Origin: Adiantum capillus-veneris
Lineage: Eukaryota > Streptophyta > Polypodiopsida > Polypodiales > Pteridaceae
Direction of reading: 5' to 3'
Assembly (NCBI GenBank): GCA_014529385.2
Contig: CM043952.1
Location: 153,681,057-153,745,056, forward strand
Length of the DNA: 64,000 bases
The position numbers and the translations under genes are program-made. The notes under the pieces were generated by a model. It had not been told where the DNA came from. It saw only the letters and a program-made list of their open reading frames with translations, and did no database searches. Shown here piece after piece: positions 48,333-60,300 of the stretch (the stretch's first letter is position 1; every line of letters starts with the position of its first letter).

Positions 48333-49921
48333 TGTCATAATAATCAATATCTAATTCTCCTAAATGATTTTCTCATATTAAACTGATCATTTAATGTGGG
48401 GAGGTACCAGGGGAGAAAAAGCTAGAATATTGGTTAAGCTAGCAGACCGGCCACAGTAGGGATCCAAAGGAGGGAAAATAGGGATCAAAAGGGGGGGGGC
48501 ATCTGCAAAAAAGCGATGTGCAACAATGGACTAAAAAGACCCTAAGGTTCAGCTCATTAAGACTTCCAAAATGCTAAGGTTCCAAAATTCAAAGGTTGTG
48601 TCCAAAGGTCAACCCTAGGGAAAATTGGATGCTTAGCGTGTGTACAAAAGTCTTCTTCAAAGCCTACAAAGGAGGGGGCGAGCCCATTTAGTAGGGGATG
48701 AGAGAGAAAGCCACACACACACACACACACAGGCTCCCTTTACACAAAGGGAATTAGGGACACATGTCAGCTCCCTAGGCCAGATGCCCACAAGGTGTGC
48801 CCAATTCCTATTGGAAGACCCTTGAAGTGGACCAATGAGAATTAAGCTAGAGTAAATCTATTTTAATTAATTTAAAAACATTTAATAAAAGAAACCAATG
48901 AGAATTAAGTCTCCTAGAAGACTATTGGGCAGTCTCCCAAGGGGTCCAATGAGCATTCAGAAGCCCAATGGCTTGCCTGATTCCTATTGGCCAGGAGGCA
49001 AAGGGGTCCAATGAGAGTTTAGTTATTTAATTACCTAAAGTTCTCACAAAAGGAAAAAGGGGGACACATGTCAGAAGGCTATCACTTATGCTGCTTAACA
49101 CCCATTGGCTTGACTTGGGGAGGTCCAATGAGGCAAAAGCCAGACCAATTTAGCAGGAAGGGCTCGCCCAAGAGAGAGAGGGGGCTGATTTTTGCTTGGC
49201 ATTGACACACACACACTCACACTGGACCATGTGTGAAGAAAGAATACTCTATCTCCTCCCAAGCTTTAATGGGGAGCTCATCATCTACTCCAAGCTTGTG
49301 AGATAGAAGCCTACATCAACACTCTCTTGGCATGTGGATGCAAATCCAACCAAGAGCCAAGCTTCAATGCATGCTCATCTTCTCTACCAAGCTAATTACT
49401 AAGCTAAGCTATGCTAATATGAGTGATTATGTGAGGAGATGTACATCTTTCTTGTAGGATACTCCTTCTTCCTCTCAATCTACTCTCATACCCTGCTAGC
49501 TCTCACCATCTTCGAAGGTGTGTGAGGTCTTGGGTCTGAGAACGGGGATAATTCAAGTTGTGTTTGATTAAGTGTTTTGCTTAGTGCATGAAGCTTCCAT
49601 CTTCATTGCACTAGCTAGTCTTGAAGGAACACAAAGAATTGTATTGTACAATGTCTCTCTTGATGGGAGAAACCATAATACAAATCCTTTTGGAGGGGGG
49701 ACCGGCTCCATGCAAATCCGGTCCTCAACTGTTGTCAATAGCTTAATTTCTCTCTCTTTTGAAAGTATTGTCGATGCTATCTAACTAGGTGTTATGCTTT
49801 TTGTTGCTCTCTCCACCCAAGCACTCTTGTAATTCTCATTACGAATCTATTCTAATGAAATGCCCACTATGTTAATGCTAATTTCCGCTACACATAAGTT
49901 ATTAGGCCATTAAATGTTACA
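48333..49921 (+). repeat. Gypsy-B LTR 3
   Basis: 1589 bp, ending TTACA at 49921, directly followed by TGAGG and the right half of Copia-3. It shares about ten sites with LTR 2 against LTR 1. Confidence 0.95.
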
Positions 49922-51050
49922 TGAGGCTTCATGGTTTTGTTTAAAAAGGGTAGGAAAACAAGGTATGCATACTTAAGAAGGCGCTGTATGGTCTAAAGCA
50001 AGCTCTAGATGCTTGGTATGAAAAGGTTCATTGCTACCCATGGTTTTCAGAACAGTCTAACTGAGAACACTTTGTATGTCGAGCATGTTGATGATGTATT
50101 TCTAATCATTGTGCTCTATGGATGACATGTTGATCACTTGACCAAATCTAGAATCACATTGTTGATTTTAAGGTTGATTTAGATGCCTCTTTGACATGTA
50201 GATTTGGGCCTTTTGCATAATTTTTAGGGTGTAATGTTCAAGCAGGTTGATGGAGGTATTTCTTTGTGTCTACAAATTATATTGAGACATTATTGCATAG
50301 ACTTATCCTTGAGAATTGAAAGCCTATTGATTCTTCTATGGAGACAAATTTGAAGATTAGTCTTCATGATGCTAGAGTCTACTAAGTTGATGTCACACCC
50401 TATCAATAGGATTTTGGTGCCTTATTTACGTATGCATTATGAGGCTAGATGTTCAAAATGATGTCTCACAAATATGAAAATTTATGCATAGCTCAAGGTG
50501 TATGCATTGGAAGGACATTAGTGGATCTTTCACTACTTGATTGGAACTATACATCTTGGGTTGTTTTATCCCAAAGAGGGATCATCAACACTAGATATAC
50601 ATGCATTTTTAGACTCAAATTGGGTTGTGCACTATGACACAGGAGTGTCCACTGGTAGTTCTTTTTTCATGCTCAATAGCTCATGCATATCTTGGTTGAC
50701 CAAGAACTACACTACAATGGACACTTCTAGTTTTGAGGATGAGTATAGTGAAGCTTTCGCACCTTTCATTGAGTGCATTTGGCTCAAACGCCTTTTGATT
50801 GACTTGCGTATTGGACAATAGTCTTTCACCACCACCTTTACTGATAGTCAAGAGTGCTTTGGCAATTTCAAGGAACATGTGTTCCATGATTGCATAAAGC
50901 ACATAGAGGTGCATTACCATTATGCCAGGGAGAGACTATCTATAAGAAAAGTAATCCTTGATTTTGTGCCTATGCATGACTAAGAGGTCATCCTTGCTTA
51001 TGAGCCTATGCATGACAACCTTGTTGATCTACTTTGTCTTCTCCATCTTC
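49922..51050 (+). pseudogene. Copia-3 right part (RT to RNase H)
   Basis: Resumes the copia RT interrupted at 33685: KKALYGLKQALDAWYEK (about 49975), YVEHVDDVFLII (about 50080), then RNase H words (about 50600-50930) including EYSEAFAPFIECIWLKRLLI and HIEVHYHYARERL. Heavily broken. The RNase H end fades near 51050. Confidence 0.8.
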
Positions 51051-51813
51051 ATGTGCATTCTTGCAGTTATATTTTCAATATAGGCTAGGTCAAATCATGC
51101 TAGATCCTTAAGAATTTTGTTAAATTTCCAAATAGAGGAGCCCTCTTAGATCCCATTCAACTCCTAATATTAAAAACCCAACATATTGAATGTTGTTATC
51201 TTATATGGCTAGGCCAATATTTGGCTAGCTACAATGGCCAAAATAGAGTGTTGTACAAAAATGTTGCACTACACAAAAGACCAATGATGTAGCTAGTAGG
51301 AGTACATTCCATGTGAGGCAAACCAAGTTTCTTTGGATGTGACTTGAATGATTAGTGCTATTGTTAGCCACTCCATTTGAGATCAATTTGTGAATCCAAA
51401 TGCGGAGTTATATAACCATTCAACGAAGGTTAAGATTCAATACTATGGTTAGAGATTTATTACTTTGACACACAAGGTTGCAAAGATCAATGTGAGTCCA
51501 CAAGTGATGATACAAGTAAGATTGAGAACACAGGTGCATAGATCATAGGAAATCCAAGTGCATGAAAATAATAGAGGACATAAAAATGATACATACTAGA
51601 GGGCTACACTGTCTCACGAAGAAGTCTAGCCTCCTCTACAAGAAATGTATAGATAGATTCAACATAGAAATCCTACAAAAAGAGTCACTAGCAAAAATAA
51701 TGTGATAGCCCAAGCACATCCAACTTTGCATCACACATTGATGCCACACAAGGACATAGCATATCACATAAGAGCAATTCATTGCTACACCCTTCTCTTA
51801 AGGATAATATTAG
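51051..51813. other. no recognisable gene
   Basis: AT-rich sequence between the Copia-3 remnant and the Gypsy-C LTR. It may contain the old 3' end of Copia-3, but no LTR partner is visible. Confidence 0.45.
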
Positions 51814-52282
51814 TGACCGCCCTAGAAATGTAATGTACCCAAAATTTTTCAATAAAGTATTTTATTTACTTTACAAATATTTAAGGTTTGCATTTTAATG
51901 GAACAATCGAATTGAAAATCGGACTCTGGAACTACTAATTATGACCCTTGTTCACTTGAAACAATAGGTTGATGGAAAACTTAAGCCTCAAGACTGTAAC
52001 TAAAGATAAGAGTTGACCTTTTACGAAAGAGAGAGCAATTTTAGGAAAGGAGGAGTTATTTTAGAAGAGAAGGAGTCGGATGAGTACTTTTAGGAAAGAA
52101 AGAGAGGCGGAGTTTAGTTTAGAGCTCTTTTCTTGGAAGCCAAGCTTCTTCTTAGAGACTTGAAATCGCACATCGGAATCCATGTCCGCAAAATAATAAT
52201 AATAATTACATATACAAACATGCGCGAACTTATCTCTCTTTGATTCCCTCTATTCTTAGCTTGTGATTTTGGACTTGAGAGC

Positions 52283-52293
52283 CTATATAAAGA
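52283..52293 (+). promoter_or_regulatory. Gypsy-C LTR TATA box
   Basis: CTATATAAAGA followed by a C-rich CCCCTCTCCC, a typical plant LTR promoter arrangement; transcription would start near 52315. Confidence 0.6.
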
Positions 52294-53686
52294 CCCCTCT
52301 CCCTTCACTTTGAATACACGCACTCTCAGAAGCAAAAGCTCTCTTGCCTTGACGTGGGAGTTACCTTCTCTCGCTCAACCTCTCTCCCTCAAGCTCTTAC
52401 CTTCAAGCCATCTCCATATCCAACTCTTTCTCTACCATCATCGTCTTGCCCCTCAAATTCTTGAGTTCTCTTTCTCACTTTCTCCCTTCTCTTTCTCGAT
52501 ACGGTGGCCCCGAAGTGAGTGACTCAAAGCTTGAAGGATACTCATGCCGCTCCATCTCCAAGAAAGGTGCAAAGGAAGGCATCAACTACTCCAAATGTTG
52601 CTCAAGCGGAGGTATTGGCTGCGGAGGAAGTCAAAGCCATCCAACCTCAACCACAAGAGGTAGTCAAATGTGTTGCTAATCCGGTAAGGAGAATTTATAA
52701 TTCTGCATCGTTACACATGATGATCAGTAAGTCAAGCCTAAGAATTTCCTAAAATTGTCTAAGAAACATGATTATATCACAAGAAACAAGCATATGATTT
52801 CAGAGTAGAGAAAGAATTGTTTGATTTATGGTTACTATTTGATAAACTGCCTCTGTTTGATATTAGAATTTAGTTAATCATGTTTGAGAAATCACTTAAA
52901 GAAAACAATTGCTGTAAGAATATCTTATTTCCATATGGAACTCGCGTTTAGCGAGGTGATTTGGTGGTTAGCAAAGAATAAGTTGAGGTTATCAGCTCTC
53001 TTTTTGTCTCTTGCAATCAACAAGATGCCTTGCAGTTAGCATGATGCCTTGCGTTAGCGAGATGTTCCCTTGCGGTTAGCAACTGGGAAAGTATGGGCAT
53101 TTTGCGATTAGCGAATAAGTAAATACTTTGCAAAGGCTCTGTTGGCTAGAGAAAGTCCACCGGTAGCAACAAACTCTTGAGAATAATTGAAAGATTCATT
53201 TTTATTGAATTATAGAACTGTCTTCATTAGACCATGTTTGAGAAAGAAATGTTTTGGTGATGTTGCAAGGGCTGTATGAAAGAACCTCTGCCTAAAATAA
53301 GAAAAGAACACTGTTTGTATATGTGAAACAGTGTGGTAGTAATTAGAAAACAAACTAAAAAGTGTGAGTGTGGGTTAGAAAGTGGGGGTTGGCTCAGGTT
53401 TCCAGTCAAGGATGGGTGGTCTCGATTAGTCGAGAAACTCTCCACTCCCTCAAGAGAAGCGAAATTAGAGACTCATTGTGCCAAGAGTCGAGATGTCCCA
53501 AATCTACGTGCCCCTGAAAGCTATGGACCCAATTAGTCGGGTACTTTTCATGAAATTACTAGTTAGTTTAGACTAAGTTTCAGATCATATTTATGGATTA
53601 TGGATGGCGGCCATGCCTCTTAAACGTGGGAAAAAAGGTGTTGTTTATGGATTCTAAATATGTTTTCATCTTTATGTTAGGAAGAA

Positions 53687-53852
53687 GTTTTCATTGGAAT
53701 CCTTGATTTATCAACCTGGCTTGTGGTGTATGGCCCTTATAACCATGAACATGATGGATAGAGGAAGTAGTTTTCATTGGAATCCTTGATTTATCAACCT
53801 GGCTTGTGGTGTATGACCCTTATAACCACAAACATGATGGATAGAGGACTTC
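53687..53852. repeat. 83-bp tandem duplication
   Basis: Two copies of a unit starting GTTTTCATTGGAATCCTTGA, at 53687 and 53770, differ at about three positions (for example TATGGCCC/TATGACCC and CCATGAAC/CCACAAAC). Confidence 0.9.
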
Positions 53853-53978
53853 CTCTCTTCTCTTGCTTTTATCTCTACTTTGTGGAAAGAGAGTAGGGTG
53901 TCGTCAATGGAGAAGGAGAATAAAGGAAGGCCATCTATCAAGTCGCCCCAATCTTCTCGGGGTTGGGGACCTCACAAT

Positions 53979-53990
53979 TGGTATCAGAGC
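53979..53990 (+). promoter_or_regulatory. Gypsy-C primer-binding site
   Basis: TGGTATCAGAGC, complementary to initiator Met tRNA, two bases after the proposed LTR end. Confidence 0.85.
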
Positions 53991-54699
53991 CTTAGGTTAA
54001 ATGGCTTTATTAGTTACCACTAGTGTGTATGCCTTTTTATACTCATTATCAGACTTACAGAGATATTACGACATATCAGCTATGTATCACAGTTGTGGTT
54101 GAAACTTCTATTATATTTTCTCATCGAAAGATTTTTCTAGATACCTGTATGACATTTTGACGTCTTTATGAACAAAAAGATTGAGTTTTTTTTCTTCAAA
54201 AAAATTGTATGACTAGTTAATACTGTGATTGACAAAAGTTATGACTGGTTAAGTCATGTGACTGAGTTTTGATGGACTAAATAAGTCAGAATTGGTTAAG
54301 TCATATGGTTAAGTTTTAAAATGGATTGAGTAAGTCATGCCAGATTGGCACTGCCGGGGACGAGATCCCTAGGTAGGTAATCTTTGACCAATCCTACGAG
54401 GTAAAAGTCTCTTTGGTTTGCCAAATTGTATTGATTTACTTTAGGTAGAATCCGACAGTGGGACTTGAGATTGTAGAGAGGTGTGAGTGGGCATTCGGCT
54501 TGCCCAGGTCATCGAAGTTTGACAGTTTTATTGTAGTTAGTGTAGTTAGGGAGTGAGTGATTTGTGAGGTGTTAAAAGCGTAAACTACTCCGTGTGTGGC
54601 AGTAAAGCGTTTTTCTACTCATGAATACAAAAACCCCATAGGATGTGTATGAGTAGGGTAAGTAGAACTTGTGATTGAGATCTAGAGCTGACTATCATA

Positions 54700-56150
54700 G
54701 AATCGATTTTCTTGTTTGCATTTGCAATCTTAAGAGGTGAATTTAGGAAGAGAATTTGAATAAACAAGCATCAGTGGTTGATTGAACATGGTTGGGTGTC
54801 GTTGGGCATAAAAAGAATACATCTGCAAGAGATCTGGATGAGAGAACTGCAAATTTTCAACAACAAACATTATACGCATATAATGCCTTAGGGCATACAG
54901 GAGACCAAATTTTGCAAACAGACTACATCAGAGTGTTGTAGAGGGGTATTTTACCCTAAGTGCAATTTGAGACCAAGGCTTTGACCAACCCTTGATACCC
55001 AAAAGACAAAAACCAAAAAATCAAAAATGAAAAACTAGGGAACTTTTGATTTTGAGCACATTTGTTTGTATAGAAATTGGTAAACGTGTTGAAAATCATT
55101 GCTAAGAACTTGTGGAAGCCTGTGAGTAAAATTTGTGCAAAAACCCATCAGTAGACATCATACACGTATGATGTGTCAAGGGGTGATTTGGCAATCAAAT
55201 TGAACCTTTGACTTCATACTCACATTCTGCATATTGAGTGTGGCATGTTCACCAAGTTTTATCTCATTTGGGCAACTAAGTTAGTAAGAATTGAGTGCAT
55301 ACTACTCTTTTTGGGAAGTTCCTGGGTAAAAAGTAGTAAAATGGTATAACTCTGATATCCAAAATTGAATGTGAGCACATATGCATGTTGCACATATGAA
55401 GGGGCAGTTGTGGTAGAAACAGAATTCCATTCAGGGCAAAAATACATCATACACGTATAATGTCTTTTTGGTCAAGATTGAGTCAAATTGTGCATATGAG
55501 TATACCCTCGTGATCTGTAATAGATAATGAGCATATAGAACCAATTTTATCAAGTGGGAAGCACTATTGAAGCTAAAAAGTGCAAAAATATGGTTTGAGA
55601 CAACTGTATGATTGCATTGCTCACATATAGCAAAAAAAGTATTGAAACTTAGTTTGGAAAGCTTCTGAGAGTTGCTTGCATGGTAGAGAATCTCTAGAGT
55701 GGAAATCTTCTCATTTTGGCCAGATATACATCATATGTGTATGATGTCTCAATGGAATATTTAGAGACCAAAGCTGACTTTAGGGTTAACCTAAAGGTCA
55801 AGCACCTAAAGGAAAGCTTAAGGACCCAGTTTCACCTAAGTTGACTCATATGGTGGTTTAGAAAACCTCTTAAGAAGTTGAGAAATCTTTTGACACGTTT
55901 CAAGAGGATTTAACCAGATTCGAGGTGGTAAGACCGCAGAAGGAGGTTGGATTGAGGCTTAATATATCAGGGAGAACCTAAGATTAGATTTTGACCTGAA
56001 TCTGGCACAGTAGACATCATACGCGTATAATGTCTAAGGGCCAGATTTAGGACTTATGTGGTTGGATTGAGCCTGTCAGAGTTTTCCAACTAACTCTAAC
56101 ATCCCCTTTTACAAGTTAACTAGTGTGAAGAACATGTATAGGGAGCCAAT
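54700..56150. repeat. diverged 287-bp tandem repeat with palindromic core
   Basis: The near-palindrome ACATCATACACGTATGATGT or a variant lies at 54866-54885, 55155-55174, 55444-55463, 55728-55747 and 56014-56033. The spacing is 284-289 bp throughout. Flanks still align weakly: a GTCTNNGGG and GACCAAATT-like phrase follows most copies. The core is far better kept than the rest of the unit. It lies between the primer site and the coding region of Gypsy-C. Confidence 0.7.
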
Positions 56151-56636
56151 CCTCCACAAAACAAATTTTGGATGGAAATTACACGCAAGGTCATACTAAT
56201 CAACACTAAATAGTAATGAAGTGAGAATCATTGTCTAACAAAGATTTGCAGAGTCTAAAGTTTTTTACAAATAGCCATCAACAAGGTCCAGCAAGTCGAG
56301 ACCAATCTAAAGTACAAATAGTCAACAAACTAGAGAGCTGAAAGACTAGCCGAAATAAAGAACGATCGATCAAACTTTTGAGGTGAAAGGCTTGGATTGA
56401 TATTTGTTGGTAAACGGAATTGATGTATTTAAGATCAGGTAGAAATATCCAAAGATACCGGAGATCACAAGAAGACCAGGCCAGCTTAGTGTCTATTGAG
56501 GTGAATGTGATCCAAGCAAGAATAGATCCACTAGCACCAGTTATAAAGGACGATATATAGTGGGACTGACACCTCTTTAGAGCAGTCTATTTATCTCATG
56601 GAGAACCAAAACATCACTGTTAACTGACATAACCAA

Positions 56637-56954
56637 GTGAGAGGAGCTAGAACCTCTAAGAACCCCACTCGAAAATTGAGGTATACAACCCATTACTTAG
56701 AAGGAACAAATGCCCATGGGAATCTGGTATACGCTGATGAAAGGGGACGTAAAAGCATATGTATTGAGGAAAAACCAGCCGATGGAGTGGAAGCCCTTCT
56801 AGTGTATGATGATGGGGATAATTTATGTGATGATGAGGGGATACATTACCTCATTGTTAAGGACCCAGAGAAATATAACAAATATGGGGACATTATTGCT
56901 ACAACTGCATACGACGCACACAACACACCGACTGACACCGGACATGAGAGGTAG
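56637..56954 (+). pseudogene. unassigned open stretch in the Gypsy-C leader
   Basis: About 105 codons, rich in Asp/Glu (YDDGDNLCDDEGIHYLIV), with no ATG at its start. I recognise no domain. From its position, before pol, it could be decayed gag or an extra leader ORF; it could also be chance. Confidence 0.3.
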
Positions 56955-57199
56955 ACTCATTACCATATGCTCTTCTTGTTCTATACCCTCTTTGTCATGA
57001 AAAACTCCAAAAAATGGCAATGTGGCATAACGAGAAAGAAACCAAATGGGCATGTAACGCTTCAACCACAGCTATAAGACTTGACAAGGGGTTAACCCTA
57101 ACCTAGGAGAACACCTCTATGACCTCTGTTTAGGTCAACCAAAAAAAAAAACTAACCTCTTTGGGCACTACAAAAGTTGATCGGGAATATATCGTTGAA

Positions 57200-59270
57200 A
57201 CGGCACAAAACTTCATGAGAAGTTATGTCTCAAGTATTTCTACAAGCCCATATAACCTCCTCTCCAATCTATCATCAAAAAGTGGACCAAAACATTGAGT
57301 TAGGCTTTGGACACGTAAAGCATCATTTGGCCCTCACGGTCGAGCGAGGCGTCCGTTTGCCACAAAAATTCATAGGCATCATCGACATATCATTGAAAAC
57401 CAAACCCCACTGTGGACTGCCAGACATGAGGAAGAGAGAAGGGAGTTTCCTAAGGAACATGTGAGAGCTGATAGATCAAAAGTGAATCAGCTAGACCAAG
57501 AAACGCAGAGAAGAGCACAAGAAAGGCAATCCCCACAGCCTAGAGTACCAAGGTTGGTCCAAATACCACATGTACCACAATGGGGACCATTGGCTAGCCC
57601 ATGGAGAGAACCGCCAGTAGGAGTATTGTTGACTATGGGACACCAGGTTCTTTTCTAGCCCGATCCCTAGATCATCAACAAGAAGCCTGGTTGCAGCAAA
57701 TGAAGAGGATGTGAGATCCGCATATCAAGTACTTGACATAATTAAAATGCGGTCTCTAACATTGGCTGAAGAAAAAAGTATGATGCATACCAAGGAATAC
57801 AATATGCACATAGAACATGATCACCTCTCAAGCATGATCCACATTATAAACCAAAAAGCTGAGGAAGAAGAAAGAGAGCTTGAGAATCTCAATACAACAC
57901 TAAGAGAGGCCAAAAGTGAACAAGAAGAGCCTGCATTGAGGATTAATTTGTCTGTGAAGCGCACTATTACTCCTCACATTCGTTCAACAAAATCTACAGT
58001 ACATGCTTGGGATATTTTGGTTGGTCTTTATTCAAGTCGTAATGAGGCAAAAATTGCATTGCTGCGTTTTGACTGAAATCACATATAAGAAGATTTTGTA
58101 AGCAAAATTATGGTGGCAAACAATGACGGTTGATGTCAAGGCTTTCTGTAAAACCTATGTATATGCTAGAGGATGGGGAGGCCTACAATAGCAGACATGA
58201 CACCTTTGGAGAATTTATGAAATGGGGACTAGATTTCATGGTTCTGTTTAAGAAGGTGACTCCCAGAAAGAACAAATATATCATTATGGATACATGTTAT
58301 GTCACCAAGTGGGTAGAGGCTAAGGCACTCCCAGAGAACACTCTTGATCCACTGATGTGTTCATTTATGAAAGTATCATATGAAAATATGGTTGTCCCAT
58401 CAAAATAGTGTTATACCAGGCCACTCATTTCATCAACAACACGATGGAAATTTTGATGAAACCGTTTTCAGTAAAGTATAATAAAATCAACGTCATATTA
58501 TCCCAGATGCAATGGTCAAGCAGAAAGTAGTAATAAAACAATCAAGACTATTCTCACTAAAATTGTCCAACAGGAGTCGCATTAGTGGGATACAAAGCTT
58601 TAGACAACACTATCGGTGTATAGAACTGCTCGTAATGTGACTACTGGGATGACACCATTCAAGATGGTCTATGGTACAAAACCAGTGGTGCTAATGGAAT
58701 TTGTCATTCCCAGTTTATGACTAGTAGTTGAGCATGAATTGAACCTCAACCAAAATCTGAAAAACAAGTTAGACGAGTTGCTACAATTGGATGAAATAAG
58801 ACAAAGAGCTATGCTAGAACAAGAGGTTGTTCAACAAAGAAGGAAGCATTGTCATCATAGTGGGATCAAGGTAAGAGAGTTTCAGAGGGGTGATCTGGTA
58901 CTCTTATATCAATTTAAAATGGGACCTAAGAAGCCGAACATGAAGATAGCTTTGCCAGGACCTTATGAAGTAGGTTGGGTGTTTTCCAATTGGATAGTAA
59001 GACTAAGAGACTTGTAAGATTTATTGTTGCCTAGAGTTTATAATGGGGCCAAAATCAAGTTGTACTATTCCAGTGCAGAGGAGCTTCCAGTAGAACCAGT
59101 TTTAGATGCAGAAGAAGAACCACTCGAGTTATTATATGTTAAGCCAATTCCAGAACCAGCGGCAACACCAACTTCATACCAAAATCTAGATACAACAAAA
59201 CCAACACCACGTCAGCAACTCAGTACCCTCACAAATCAAACCCCAAATGTCAGACCAATCTAGATCCACT
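57200..59270 (+). pseudogene. Gypsy-C pol fossil (integrase half)
   Basis: Integrase zinc-module relics lie near 58110-58170. The catalytic region follows ([20 protein letters not shown] and [15 protein letters not shown], about 58225-58350). The C-terminal integrase (IKVREFQRGDLVLLYQFKMG, PRVYNGAKIKLYYSS) spans 58865-59070. RT and RNase H are not visible. A patch at about 57960-58075 (PHIRSTKSTVHAWDILVGLY) is instead like copia gag. Heavily broken, many breaks. Confidence 0.75.
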
Positions 59271-59274
59271 TTCA

Positions 59275-60300
59275 TACACCAGGGAAGCCTGTATCAAATA
59301 GCGGTCATCTAGGGGACATAAATGAAACAATCCTAAAAAGAATATTATCAGTAATAATGAAGCAAGTAGGCAAATCCATGTGCGACATCTCACAAATGGT
59401 GCACATATATCAAAGGTGGGCAAAGATTGGAGCATTCATGGCATGAGTGAATATAACTATGTGAAGAAGAGTCCACCCATCTCCATTTTACTTGCATCCT
59501 CTTGTACCGTTTGCCTTGCAAACATCTCAAACCATTTCAAACTCACAACAGCAACAAACATCCTTGACAATTGTAGGTGCACTATCCGAAACACCTCGAT
59601 ACTTGCTCTACGATTCCTTCACTACCACCACAACTAAGTCCTCTTCCACTCACAGCTGCTCATTTGAGTCATGCTTGGGAAGGAGGTCCACCTCTCAACA
59701 CATACAAGAGATGTTAGACACTATGACGGTAGAAGCAAAAAGTTTAAATGCCTCTATGGCAGAAGCTTTAGGAGTGGTCCAACACAGTAAGAATTCTAAG
59801 TACATCTTTCAAGATCAAGAGCAAGCTATGTTGTGTTCATGGAAGATAGAGGTAGTGGTGGAAGTGGCAATGTTTCCTTTTGATGCAGGAATTACACAGC
59901 AGGTGCTCACCATGTACCAAGCTCACAAAGCATAGCAGTAGTAAATAGCTGAACACTGGAGCTGACACCTAGCGAGTTAGCCCATGTGTTCAAAATTCTA
60001 GATGCGCAAAATTCTACACCAAATACAATAGATGAAAATGGAAAATTATTAAAGGAAGATAAGCAGGCAAGAAAGAAGGGGAAAGATGGTGCTCATGGCA
60101 TCCCAGTCGCTGCGCTGGAGTGCACTATTGTATACAGATTCATTGCAAAGACCATCAGGTTGAAGAACAATCACACTGTCAGGAGTTTTTTGGAGCAAGG
60201 GATTGTGCATATGTACATACACATGCATGGTGCATCAAATAACGGATTTCCCATTTTCCAAAGCCAGGTTGTTACGTGGGGCCCACATGTGTACAGGTAG
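59275..60300 (+). other. unassigned open stretches
   Basis: Two open stretches of 147 and 104 codons (59492-59935, not starting with ATG, and 59986-60300) carry Ser/Thr/Gln-rich and Lys-rich sequence with no domain I know. They may be decayed gag or the 3' end of Gypsy-C. No LTR is identified here. Confidence 0.3.

Larger units (their letters stand above)
33686..49921 (+). mobile_element. Gypsy-B tandem array: LTR-internal-LTR-internal-LTR
   Basis: Three LTRs of about 1.6 kb (33686-35283, 41006-42606, 48333-49921) flank two near-identical internal regions. The middle LTR is shared. The outer flanks are TGAGC and TGAGG, a target duplication with one mismatch, and they join the two halves of Copia-3. 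This fits a single insertion followed by LTR-LTR unequal exchange. The element is a chromodomain-bearing Ty3/gypsy (chromovirus). The internal copies differ by scattered substitutions, about 1% by eye. The first is broken in about four places, the second in about two; some breaks are common to both. Confidence 0.93.
51814..53976 (+). repeat. Gypsy-C 5' LTR (probable)
   Basis: Proposed from TGACCGCC (51814) to CCTCACA, just before the primer site. It holds a TATA box (52283) about 470 bp in. Near 52950-53120 lie several variants of GCGGTTAGCGA, and at 53687-53850 an 83-bp tandem duplication. No second LTR lies in the window, so the left boundary rests on TG, the TATA position and LTR-like layout. 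Confidence 0.55.

Noticed and set aside
54866-56033. CRISPR-like regular repeats
   Set aside because: The period of about 287 bp, diverged intervening sequence and plant context fit a decayed tandem repeat, not a repeat-spacer array.
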